Source: JBGMEA01 sp964444065 (lineage in GTDB: Bacteria > Bacillota > Clostridia > Eubacteriales > Anaerofustaceae). Taken from it: 10,774 bases of DNA. Positions 1-6,572 of this stretch are shown one piece after another. The first letter of the stretch is position 1. The number at the start of each line of letters is the position of its first letter. Both the position numbers and the translations under genes were made by a program. The notes beneath the pieces were generated by a model. That model ran no database searches, was not told the origin of the DNA, and worked only from the letters and a program-made list of their open reading frames with translations. Where the stretch lies: the NCBI GenBank assembly GCA_964444065.1, contig CAYUFL010000048.1, forward strand, positions 1 through 10,774. Direction: 5' to 3'.

Positions 1-255
1 AGAATTTGCTTCTTTAAAAGCATCATTAATCTTAAATGAAATAGTATATTCCCTGTCATTATCACCATACTCATAGTCTGATACTATACGTGACGACTCT
101 GAAAGTATTATTTCATTAATCCTTGGTTGATTGTCATTTTTAGGGTTAATATTATCCGGTTTATTAGTATTAGTATTTATATTAGTAGTATTATTCTTCC
201 TATTTGTATTATTTCTATTAGAATTAGTATTAAACAAAATATCCAAAAAGCCCAT
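1..255 (-). CDS. Unknown protein with Asn/Thr-rich linker, 5' part only
   Basis: This leftward reading frame is open for 85 codons and runs off the left edge of the window, so only the N-terminus is seen. The start is supported by a strong ribosome binding site, CGGAGGA, six bases before the ATG, and by a near-consensus promoter at 293-321. The protein begins with a short hydrophobic stretch (MGFLDILF). Residues 9-42 are a low-complexity linker in which 16 of 34 residues are Asn, mixed with Thr, Lys and Arg. After that comes what looks like the start of a folded, beta-rich acidic domain (from about QPRINEII). I do not recognise a family and propose no function. Codon use is extremely AT-rich compared with the genes from 655 onward, which suggests acquisition by transfer. 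The gene is probably real; its role is unknown. Confidence 0.7.
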   Translation of the reverse strand, partial: MGFLDILFNTNSNRNNTNRKNNTTNINTNTNKPDNINPKNDNQPRINEIILSESSRIVSDYEYGDNDREYTISFKINDAFKEANS

Positions 256-292
256 AGTGTTCCTCCGATTATTTATAATTTATTTTTTATAC

Positions 293-321
293 ATTATATC
301 ATATACTTCTGAATGTGTAAA
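293..321 (-). promoter_or_regulatory. Promoter of the leftward unknown gene
   Basis: Read on the minus strand, TTTACA (316-321) and TATAAT (293-298) are separated by exactly 17 bases. A TG lies one base upstream of the -10 box (extended -10). It sits about 38 bases before the ATG at 255, leaving room for the CGGAGGA ribosome binding site. The match is close to the sigma-A consensus. Confidence 0.8.
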
Positions 322-382
322 GTTTTTGTTGAAAATTTCTTATAAATTTATGCTTTTTTTGTATTGAAGCCCATAATAAAAT

Positions 383-565
383 ATGGATAAATCTCAGGCA
401 GAAAAAGAACGAAAATATTACAACAAAAAACTTATAAAAAATAGTATTGAAAGTGAAATAGAAAAGTCTCATAAAATTGACTGGAAAAAATATATTAATG
501 ATTGCATCGGAATTTTTCTTGGTTTAATGCTAAACGATAAAATTGGAATTGAGAATCATTCATAA
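383..565 (+). CDS. Doubtful small ORF, possible gene remnant
   Basis: This is a 60-codon ORF in the AT-rich left segment, divergent from the gene at 1-255. The predicted peptide is Lys/Glu/Asn-rich and mostly helical, with a short hydrophobic stretch near its C-terminus (around CIGIFLGLML). No convincing ribosome binding site precedes the ATG, and I see no good promoter between it and the leftward promoter. The codon mix resembles that of the left-edge gene. It could be a real small protein of a mobile segment, a decayed fragment of a larger gene, or chance. I recognise no family. Confidence 0.3.
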   Translation: MDKSQAEKERKYYNKKLIKNSIESEIEKSHKIDWKKYINDCIGIFLGLMLNDKIGIENHS

Positions 566-603
566 TTCTGGTAGTTTCATAGGTTACTGCCCCCATACCC
601 GAT

Positions 604-632
604 TTGATAGACAAATAAGAATGTGGTAAAAT
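604..632 (+). promoter_or_regulatory. Promoter of the hydroxyacid dehydrogenase gene
   Basis: TTGATA (604-609) and TAAAAT (627-632) are separated by 17 bases, with TG one base before the -10 box. The predicted start of transcription is near 639, just ahead of the ribosome binding site ACGGAGG and the ATG at 655. The promoter sits where the AT-rich left segment gives way to higher-GC sequence. Confidence 0.75.
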
Positions 633-654
633 AGAAAGAAAACGGAGGACTTGC

Positions 655-1641
655 ATGACAAAAGTACTGATACTGACATCGGAAAAACGCGTCAAAAAGT
701 TTTACGATCTCGCTGCGCTTCCCGAAGGCTGGGAACTGATCTATGCGGAAGATCTGAAAACTGACGAAGAAATACTGAAAAAAGCACCGGATGCGGACTA
801 CATCTTTGCGGATGCGATCCGTGAAGTGAGCGCAAATCTGATGGCGCAGATGCCGAACCTGAAACTCGTTCATTCGGAAGGCGTCGCCTTTAATAAAATC
901 GATACGGCAGCGGCGAAAGCAAAAGGCATTTATGTCTGCAACAACGCGGCGGCGAATGCGGTGGCTGTTGCGGAACATGCCATTATGCTGATGCTCGCCA
1001 TGCAGCGCAGACTGCTCGAAGGCGACATGATGGTGCGCACAGGGAAACAGATTCAGGCAAAAGGCGCATTCATTCTCGACGGCGTCTGCGAACTGAACGC
1101 CGCGCACATCGGGCTCGTCGGCTTCGGCATGATCGCCAAGGAAACCGCGAAACGGCTGAATGCGTTCGGATGCAAAATCAGCTGCTTTGACGCATACCGA
1201 AACGAACAGGCGGAAAAAGACCTCGGCGTCGGCTACCTGCCGATTGAGGAACTGCTCGCACAGTGCGACATCGTCAGTCTGCATCTTCCCGTCACACCCG
1301 AAACCACCGACTTTATGAATGCCGAAAGATTGGCGATGATGAAACCGACCGCCATTCTGCTCAATACAGCCCGCGGTGAGCTGATCGATCAGGTTGCGCT
1401 TGCAAAGGCGCTCGAAGAAGGGACAATCGCGGGCGCCGCATTCGATACCCTCACGCCGGAACCCGTGCTTCCCGACAATCCCCTGCTCAATCTGTCGGAG
1501 GCCTGCCGATACAAAGTATTGTTTTCCCCCCATATTGCAGGCACCACACTGCAGGCATTCCAAACCATGCACAAAACCGTGTGGAGCAATATTACAGCCG
1601 TGCAACGCGGCGATAAACCGATCAATATCTGCAATCCCTGA
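655..1641 (+). CDS. D-isomer-specific 2-hydroxyacid dehydrogenase
   Basis: A 328-residue NAD(P)-dependent oxidoreductase of the D-2-hydroxyacid dehydrogenase family (lactate, glycerate, phosphoglycerate type), a cytosolic enzyme that interconverts 2-oxoacids and D-2-hydroxyacids. The N-terminal part of the split substrate domain covers about residues 1-100. The Rossmann cofactor domain follows, with GLVGFG at 153-158; the usual third glycine of this motif is replaced by Ala161. The family's catalytic trio is visible: Arg240 in NTARG, Glu269 in TPEP and His293 in SPHIAG. Length is normal for the family. The start at 655 is set by ACGGAGG five bases upstream. Own promoter and terminator make it a single-gene unit. 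The exact substrate cannot be told from the sequence: the family assignment is firm, the substrate unknown. Confidence 0.93.
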   Translation: MTKVLILTSEKRVKKFYDLAALPEGWELIYAEDLKTDEEILKKAPDADYIFADAIREVSANLMAQMPNLKLVHSEGVAFNKIDTAAAKAKGIYVCNNAAANAVAVAEHAIMLMLAMQRRLLEGDMMVRTGKQIQAKGAFILDGVCELNAAHIGLVGFGMIAKETAKRLNAFGCKISCFDAYRNEQAEKDLGVGYLPIEELLAQCDIVSLHLPVTPETTDFMNAERLAMMKPTAILLNTARGELIDQVALAKALEEGTIAGAAFDTLTPEPVLPDNPLLNLSEACRYKVLFSPHIAGTTLQAFQTMHKTVWSNITAVQRGDKPINICNP

Positions 1642-1654
1642 TTTTACAACGCTG

Positions 1655-1687
1655 AAAACAGCCGATCAACCCGGCTGTTTTTCTTTT
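1655..1687 (+). terminator. Rho-independent terminator, probably two-way
   Basis: A perfect 10-bp stem, AAAACAGCCG (1655-1664) with CGGCTGTTTT (1672-1681), has a 7-base loop and is followed by a T-rich run. It ends the rightward dehydrogenase gene 14 bases after its stop. The flanking A tract means the reverse complement also carries a short T run, so it may also stop the leftward membrane-protein transcript ending at 1701. Confidence 0.85.
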
Positions 1688-1700
1688 TGTACGAACATGA

Positions 1701-2138
1701 TTAACTGTGCCGTTTTGCCCGAAACAGTCTCGCACACAGCACTGCGCCGCCGATCGCGAGCAGGAGTACGGAAAGATCGTAAATACCGATTCCGATGAGC
1801 GAAAGATAAAGAGGCCAACCCTCCGCCTCCACAGCACCCGAAGCCAATCCGCTGAGCATGGTATACAGCATGGTTCCGACAAAGGATACCGCCGCAATGC
1901 CGAGTCCCCATGCGATTGTCCGAATGCATGTGCGTGACACAATCGCCGCAGTCAGCAGCAGAATCGCGCCCGGAAAAACTGCCATAAACAATTCCGCAGG
2001 CATCAGGTAATCCATCATCAGTTGTCCGCGCATAACGGAGCCGACAACTGCGGTTAGGATCATAAACAAAATCGGTGCGAGGACAAGCACGGTGCCGAGC
2101 ACTGCGCATATCTTTACGAACAAACTGTTTTTTTTCAT
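1701..2138 (-). CDS. Small four-helix membrane protein, function unknown
   Basis: A 145-residue, strongly hydrophobic protein. Four membrane segments can be seen at about residues 8-32, 45-67, 75-97 and 110-137, with a basic N-terminus (MKKNS) and a basic C-terminal tail (RLFRAKRHS). The start at 2138 is chosen because GGAGGTGA lies six bases upstream. The frame stays open further upstream, but that extension is AT-rich, lacks a ribosome binding site and overlaps the likely promoter. I do not recognise a named family and see no catalytic motif. It stands alone, divergent from the C_GCAxxG_C_C gene and convergent with the dehydrogenase. Integral membrane location is well supported; function is not inferable. 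Confidence 0.75.
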   Translation of the reverse strand: MKKNSLFVKICAVLGTVLVLAPILFMILTAVVGSVMRGQLMMDYLMPAELFMAVFPGAILLLTAAIVSRTCIRTIAWGLGIAAVSFVGTMLYTMLSGLASGAVEAEGWPLYLSLIGIGIYDLSVLLLAIGGAVLCARLFRAKRHS

Positions 2139-2189
2139 TCCAATCACCTCCGTTTTGCTTCTTCGGACTGACCCGATCTTCTTTTGTCC

Positions 2190-2219
2190 ATTGTAGCACA
2201 TCATGGCTAATATTATGAA
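2190..2219 (-). promoter_or_regulatory. Possible promoter of the membrane-protein gene
   Basis: On the minus strand, TACAAT (2190-2195) is preceded by TG one base upstream (extended -10). A TTCATA (2214-2219) lies 18 bases further up and is a moderate -35 match. It is placed about 50 bases before the ATG at 2138, ahead of the GGAGGTGA ribosome binding site. Confidence 0.5.
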
Positions 2220-2298
2220 TTTATTATAAATTATACAATTTAAAATAACCCGTTTTCTGTTCTTTCGACAAAATATCCTAAAATTCAAAGTCCCTGTA

Positions 2299-2307
2299 TG
2301 CTATACT
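2299..2307 (+). promoter_or_regulatory. Extended -10 promoter of the C_GCAxxG_C_C gene
   Basis: TG, one base, then TATACT at 2302-2307 forms an extended -10 element 35 bases before the ATG at 2343. No good -35 hexamer is seen at the expected distance, so recognition would rest on the extended -10. The surrounding bases ATGCTATACTGAACA closely match those at the proposed tadA promoter (one difference in 15). Confidence 0.55.
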
Positions 2308-2342
2308 GAACATATATAATTTTCTTGAAAGGAACGATAACA

Positions 2343-2780
2343 ATGGATCACAAAAAAATTGCAATCGAAAACTTTAAAAAAGGCTTCAACTGCGCACAGT
2401 CCGTCTTCGTCGCATTTACGGATGTGACAGGCATGGACGAAGCTGCAGCCGCAAAACTCTCCTCCTCCTTCGGCGGAGGCATGGGCGGCATGAAAGAAGT
2501 GTGCGGCGTACTCTCAGGCGCATTTATGGTGCTGGGCATCAAATACGGCTTCACCGAAAAATCTTCCCCGGATGAAAAGAAAGAACATTATGCCCGCATC
2601 AAATCGTTCGGCGATAAATTCACCGAAAAATACGGTTCCCTCGTATGTAAGGATCTGGAAGACTGGTCAAAAGCGGATGGTTTTCTCAAGGGCGAACAGG
2701 ACAACGAATTCTACCGCACAAAACCGTGCGCACCGTACGTGGAATATGCCGCAGAACTGCTCGACGAATACCTGAAATAG
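2343..2780 (+). CDS. C_GCAxxG_C_C family protein
   Basis: A 145-residue protein matching the C_GCAxxG_C_C family, found in anaerobic bacteria and archaea and thought to be redox- or metal-related, without an established reaction. Four spaced cysteines fit the family pattern: Cys17 in FNCAQSV, Cys54 in EVCGVLSGA, Cys102 in LVCKDL and Cys129 in KPCAPYV. The glycine-rich SSSFGGGMGGM just before Cys54 is also typical. The rest is soluble and helical, without signal peptide or membrane segment, so a cytosolic location is expected. The start at 2343 is preferred to an in-frame TTG at 2325 because that TTG overlaps the ribosome binding site AAAGGAA. It faces the flavodoxin/ferredoxin gene, another electron-transfer protein, across a shared terminator; a functional link is only a guess. 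Confidence 0.88.
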   Translation: MDHKKIAIENFKKGFNCAQSVFVAFTDVTGMDEAAAAKLSSSFGGGMGGMKEVCGVLSGAFMVLGIKYGFTEKSSPDEKKEHYARIKSFGDKFTEKYGSLVCKDLEDWSKADGFLKGEQDNEFYRTKPCAPYVEYAAELLDEYLK

Positions 2781-2801
2781 TTTGCATATACAGAAACAAA
2801 C

Positions 2802-2841
2802 AAAGACTGCCCTCGCAATCCGTTGCGCAGGCAGTCTTTTT
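2802..2841 (+). terminator. Shared two-way terminator
   Basis: AAAGACTGCC (2802-2811) pairs perfectly with GGCAGTCTTT (2830-2839). The loop contains a further stem, CGCAA (2814-2818) with TTGCG (2823-2827), giving a long hairpin with T runs on the right. It lies 22 bases after the C_GCAxxG_C_C stop. The complementary strand has a broken T run (TTTGTTTG), so it can also serve the leftward gene that ends at 2875. Confidence 0.88.
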
Positions 2842-2874
2842 ATGGCCATTGATCTTCCTTGCCGCTGTATACTT

Positions 2875-3636
2875 TTATGACGGCATCGGTCCATGGTATT
2901 GTTTTTTCGGCTTCGTATGTATCCCAACCGTAATTGCCTGTTTCGGGCATGCATTGACACATCGGTAGCAGAGTGTACAGTTGCCACTCTGTTCAATCTT
3001 CCCGTCAGTAAGCGTCAGGTTGTGCATCGGACAAATTTCTCCGCACAGTCCGCAGGAGATGCAGTCGGCATCGGTACGCGCGTCATTGCGATATGCATCT
3101 TCCATCGCGGGAAATGCTTTGCTCTGGGTCATGCCAAGCAGGCGTGAACCCGCAGAAAAGCCGCGCAGCACGCGTTTCCCGTTCAGCAGATCGGCACAGA
3201 CACGGTCTATTTTTTTATCTGCTTTTTTCAGCGTACTTTTATTTTCTTCCCCATTTTTTACGCGGAACAAGGCAAAATTAACCAGATTGTTCGGCATGTT
3301 GAAATGCTCCGCATAAAGCACGCGCCCTTTGGCATCTTCAGTAAGCAGATCGGTCAGTGCCCGCGCACCGTCTCCTGAGAACAGCATCTGCGTGCAGAAT
3401 ACAATCAGCTTTTTATCGGCAAGCAGCGTACGGTATTGTATGACGAATTCCCGCATGATCCGCGGCACGCACGATCCGTAAATCGGATAGCAGAATCCCA
3501 CCGTATCGTCTGACCTGATCAATGCGGAAAAATCAACGGTTTCTTCTATGGAGTGACAGACGGCGTTCATTTTTTCGCAGAACCGCTGCGCAATGCATTT
3601 CGAATTCCCCGTCCCCGAAAAATAAAGCATCAGCAT
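2875..3636 (-). CDS. EFR1-type flavodoxin-ferredoxin fusion
   Basis: A 253-residue cytosolic electron-transfer protein of the EFR1 type, an N-terminal flavodoxin-like domain fused to a C-terminal double-cluster ferredoxin. The FMN phosphate loop is SGTGNS at residues 7-12. The flavodoxin fold runs to about residue 155 and includes GFCYPIYG around residue 50. Two complete 4Fe-4S motifs follow: Cys192, 195, 198 and 202 (CISCGLCGEICP), and Cys220, 223, 226 and 230 (CTLCYRCVNACP). Start 3636 is chosen because GGAGGA lies six bases upstream; in-frame codons further up overlap the promoter. A second ATG two codons in is possible. It is a single-gene unit with its own promoter. The family is common in anaerobic Bacillota; its redox partner is unknown. 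Confidence 0.92.
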   Translation of the reverse strand: MLMLYFSGTGNSKCIAQRFCEKMNAVCHSIEETVDFSALIRSDDTVGFCYPIYGSCVPRIMREFVIQYRTLLADKKLIVFCTQMLFSGDGARALTDLLTEDAKGRVLYAEHFNMPNNLVNFALFRVKNGEENKSTLKKADKKIDRVCADLLNGKRVLRGFSAGSRLLGMTQSKAFPAMEDAYRNDARTDADCISCGLCGEICPMHNLTLTDGKIEQSGNCTLCYRCVNACPKQAITVGIHTKPKKQYHGPMPS

Positions 3637-3664
3637 AACAGTTCCTCCACGGCTTATTTTCGTC

Positions 3665-3693
3665 ATTGTAACATTTCAAGCGCATACACACAA
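3665..3693 (-). promoter_or_regulatory. Promoter of the EFR1 gene
   Basis: Minus-strand TTGTGT (3688-3693) and TACAAT (3665-3670) are separated by 17 bases, with TG one base before the -10. It lies about 29 bases ahead of the ATG at 3636 and just before the GGAGGA ribosome binding site. Confidence 0.65.
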
Positions 3694-3707
3694 GACGGCT
3701 CTTACAG

Positions 3708-3732
3708 AAAAAAGGCAGCATATGCTGCCTTT
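3708..3732 (-). terminator. Terminator of the mutase-UPF0182 operon
   Basis: A perfect 22-bp palindrome (3711-3732) folds into a 9-bp stem, AAAGGCAGC with GCTGCCTTT, and an ATAT loop. On the minus strand it is followed by six T residues (3713-3708). It starts 27 bases downstream of the UPF0182 stop at 3759. Confidence 0.88.
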
Positions 3733-3758
3733 ATGACTGTTATGATAATCGAAAATGC

Positions 3759-4719
3759 TTACTGCGCGTTTTGCAGTTGCGTGAGTACATCCCCAAGCTG
3801 CTGGATATAGATACCGTAATTGGTCCAGTCGCCCGCAGACGATGCCGCAACGGCTTTGTTGTACAGATCCAATGCCTGTGCTGAAAGATTGGCAGATGTA
3901 CTGACATCGGTTGATCCTGACGATCCGGAATCGGATGTCGTGCTGCCTTCGCTCAGATTGAATATCTGAGTGAGCGCTTCGTCGATGGTGTCTGCCATGA
4001 CGATTTTGTCCGCATAGCCGACAATGACTTTCTTCACTTCCGGCAGACTGCTGTCACTGCCGCTGGATTTGACGTAAATCGGCTCGATATAAAGAATGGA
4101 ATCTTCAATCGGGATCGTCATCAAATTCCCCCGCAGCACGGTCGAACCCTGTTGGCTGAGCAATGTCAGCTGCGGCGAGATCGTTGTATCCTGATCGATT
4201 CGCTGCTCGATCTGCATGGGTCCGTAGATCAGATTGCTCTTTCCGAATTTGTATATGATCAGTTTTCCGTAATCGGCGCCGTCGCACACGCCTGCCATCC
4301 AGCCGACCATGTTATCTTTGTTTTGCGGCGTATACGGAATAACAAGCAAAAATTCTTCCGAACGATCCGGCAGTTTCATGATCAGATAAGTCGGATTCAC
4401 CGAAACCGCTTCGTTGCTGGTCTGATAATACTGTTTTGCAATATTCCATACGTCTTCTTTGTTATAGAACACCGTCGTATTGCTCATATGATACGTTGCG
4501 TACATATCTGCCTGCACGCTGAACAGATCTTCCGAATAACGAAGATGCGCTTTGATTTCGCTCGGCATTTCGTCATAGGACGTGAACAGATCGGGATAAA
4601 TCTTCGCATAAGATGCGGCAATCGGATCGGTAGGATCGATCAGGTAATAAGTCACGTCACCATTGTATGCGTCGATCACGACTTTGACCGGGTTACGGAT
4701 ATAATTGTATCCGTCGCTT
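3759..4719 (-). CDS. UPF0182 family membrane protein, C-terminal part
   Basis: This is the C-terminal 319 residues of the UPF0182 (COG1615) protein whose N-terminal part lies at 4730-6553. The frame is open from the N gap leftward and begins SDGYNYIRNPVKVVIDAYNG, then YYLIDPTDPIAASYAKIYPDLF, the characteristic conserved block of the family's large extracytoplasmic domain. Later it contains DNMVGWMAGVCDG, LIYGPMQIEQRIDQD and LLRGNL-like sequence. A Ser/Thr/Gly-rich linker leads to a short helical tail. There is no true start codon in this piece: the first in-frame start-like codon is a GTG at 4677-4679, which should not be taken as the gene's beginning. Together the two parts give about 900 residues, the usual family size. 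The family's function is not established. Confidence 0.9.
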
Positions 4720-4729
4720 NNNNNNNNNN
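4720..4729. other. Assembly gap of ten N inside the UPF0182 gene
   Basis: Ten N bases join two contigs. The protein reads correctly up to about 4832 from the right and again from 4718 leftward. Only about 12-15 residues of the family's conserved block (normally a GKLYW-IIDAYTTS type sequence) are missing. The N count is therefore a placeholder. Confidence 0.95.
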
Positions 4730-4831
4730 TTAATAATAAAAAATAGAAAAAAATAAAAAAAGAAGAAGATTGATAAATGGAAAAACAACATGTACAGACA
4801 CAAATTGGAACTTTGAAACAACAAACACCGG
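4730..4831. other. Unreliable contig-end sequence beside the gap
   Basis: This AT-rich stretch, poly-A-like on the plus strand and T/C-rich on the minus, does not encode the expected UPF0182 block. After the conserved DDDPYLVTVD (ending at 4832) the reading changes to hydrophobic low-complexity sequence ending in FFSIFYY and a stop. It is probably error-rich read-end or misjoined sequence. Confidence 0.65.
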
Positions 4832-6553
4832 GTCAACCGTCACCAGATAAGGATCATCGTCATAAGTAAAGAACGGCGCAATTTTCTCTACGCGCTGCAA
4901 TATATTGCGGTTGATAATCATACGGCTGTCGCTTGTGACATCCGAAGACAGGAGGAACTTGAGCGTCGCATTGCTCATGCTGAACGCAATCCTGTTATAT
5001 AAGGTAAGCGGAATGCCTGCCGTCCCGTCGTATTGATTTTCCATATTGTTGTCGCCGGACGGATAATCGAACTCGTCCGTTTTTGTATTGACGACCGCAT
5101 ACGTGTCGGTCGATTCTCCGAAATAGATTCGTTCCTGATTGGTATTGAGTTCGCTGTATGTCGTTTTCGCCGGAATATCCTGTGAAATCAATACCGGCTG
5201 TCCCGTTGTCGTTACCGCATTGACGGGAGAGAGTACAACACCGAATCCGTGTGTATATTTCAGATGCAGATTAATCCACGTCTGGGCGGAAGTGTCCAAC
5301 AACGCATTGTTCATTTCTCGTGCCGAGATAAACACTTCGGTATAAACATCGTCCAGATAATAACGATCCACATCCACATCGATAAACTGATAATACGGTC
5401 GGATACCCTGAATCGAATTGTAGGTATCGATCGCTGGCAGATAGTCATTGACAGGAATGTTATTGATTGTTGTCAGATTGTTCAGAATATCTGTCGAAGA
5501 GATATTTTCCTGCACATCATATTCTTTTACTTCGACATCATCAATATTATAAGCTTTCTGGGTATTGGTAATGTGATAGCCGATGTATTCCGATTGTTTG
5601 GAATATTCATTCGGCGAAACGATATAGTTTTGAATGATGACGCCGACCAGCACACCGCCGAGATTCACGACGATCAAAAGCGCCGCCGTAATCAGAAGCG
5701 GTTTGATTTTTTTCGTCAGCCCGAAATACAGTGTTGCAAGCGCTGCCAGCAGGCACAGACCCGCCATGATCAGATAAAACGGAATCAGAATATGCACATC
5801 CGTATAGGTTGCCCCGTACACAATCCCGCTTGCATCATACAGATAAGAAAAACGTTTCAGATACATGCTCGCTGCAAGCATTACGAAAAACACTGCCGCA
5901 AAAATACTCAGCTGTACGCGGAACGTCGCCCAAAGCTGGGCGAAGAATCCCTTGAACTGAATATCCTGCATATCAAACTGTTTGTGTTCCCGATTTTTCT
6001 CTGAAATAATCAGCAGCGAATACAGCACCGTCGATGCCGCAAGAATAAACAACAGTGTATATCCGACCGAAAGCAGCCCCTGATAGAACGGGAGCTTAAA
6101 GACGTAAAATGAAATGTCGTAATTGAAAATCGGATCGACTTCGTTGAAGGAGACGCTGTTTCTGAACTCCAACCATTTGTACCATAAATCCGAAGTAATC
6201 AACACACTTGCGGCAATCGAAATCCCCGCCGAAAGCAGATAGGGCAGTTTTCCTCTGACGAATTTCTTTTTGGTTCCGCCGGCTTCGACCACTTGGGTTT
6301 TTCCGCCGCTCAGTGTCAGCAGTTTGAAATAAATACTTAATATCACAAAAAGTATCACAAACAACGGCACGCCCATGTACAGTTTGGTCATGAGCCCTTT
6401 TAAAAACACCTGCAGATAGCCGACTTCCTGGAACCACAGGATATTGATGTAAAACTCATTCAGCCCGACAAACGCAGCAATCAGCAGAATTGCGATAATG
6501 ATTACGATCCTGAATCCCACGCCGCGCAGTTTTCGCTTTGGTTTTTGTTTCAT
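4730..6553 (-). CDS. UPF0182 family membrane protein, N-terminal part
   Basis: This is the N-terminal part of a UPF0182 (COG1615) integral membrane protein of unestablished function. The frame gives 607 residues, of which about 574 are trustworthy; the last 33 and the stop at 4730 come from suspect sequence next to the gap. Seven membrane segments can be seen at about residues 14-36, 57-80, 103-121, 160-184, 213-232, 252-278 and 285-310. The start of the large extracytoplasmic domain follows (YSKQSEYIGYHI onward), with the family-like IQGIRPYYQFIDVDVDRY and YGESTDTYAVV-type blocks. Start 6553 is fixed by AGGAGGAGA just upstream. It follows the mutase gene by 19 nt, so the two are almost certainly co-transcribed. 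The truncation is an assembly artefact, not evidence of a pseudogene. Confidence 0.9.
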   Translation of the reverse strand: MKQKPKRKLRGVGFRIVIIIAILLIAAFVGLNEFYINILWFQEVGYLQVFLKGLMTKLYMGVPLFVILFVILSIYFKLLTLSGGKTQVVEAGGTKKKFVRGKLPYLLSAGISIAASVLITSDLWYKWLEFRNSVSFNEVDPIFNYDISFYVFKLPFYQGLLSVGYTLLFILAASTVLYSLLIISEKNREHKQFDMQDIQFKGFFAQLWATFRVQLSIFAAVFFVMLAASMYLKRFSYLYDASGIVYGATYTDVHILIPFYLIMAGLCLLAALATLYFGLTKKIKPLLITAALLIVVNLGGVLVGVIIQNYIVSPNEYSKQSEYIGYHITNTQKAYNIDDVEVKEYDVQENISSTDILNNLTTINNIPVNDYLPAIDTYNSIQGIRPYYQFIDVDVDRYYLDDVYTEVFISAREMNNALLDTSAQTWINLHLKYTHGFGVVLSPVNAVTTTGQPVLISQDIPAKTTYSELNTNQERIYFGESTDTYAVVNTKTDEFDYPSGDNNMENQYDGTAGIPLTLYNRIAFSMSNATLKFLLSSDVTSDSRMIINRNILQRVEKIAPFFTYDDDPYLVTVDPVFVVSKFQFVSVHVVFPFINLLLFLFFSIFYY

Positions 6554-6572
6554 ATTCTCCTCCTTTTAACCT

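Noticed and set aside
577..1605. Long open frame on the minus strand opposite the dehydrogenase gene
   Set aside because: The plus-strand protein has clear family motifs, a promoter and a ribosome binding site. The antisense frame is Cys/His/Arg-rich, as expected from reversed codons, and lacks a start signal.
3711..3732. Perfect 22-bp palindrome considered as an attachment or operator site
   Set aside because: Its position 27 bases after the UPF0182 stop, together with the T run on the minus strand, fits an ordinary terminator.
4730..4840. True frameshift or pseudogene in UPF0182
   Set aside because: The break coincides with an N gap and low-complexity contig-end sequence, and both halves keep conserved family blocks, so an assembly fault is more likely.
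4152..6004. Several rightward open frames across the UPF0182 gene
   Set aside because: They are antisense to a well-supported gene, rich in Ile/His/Arg/Asn from reversed codons, and have no ribosome binding sites.
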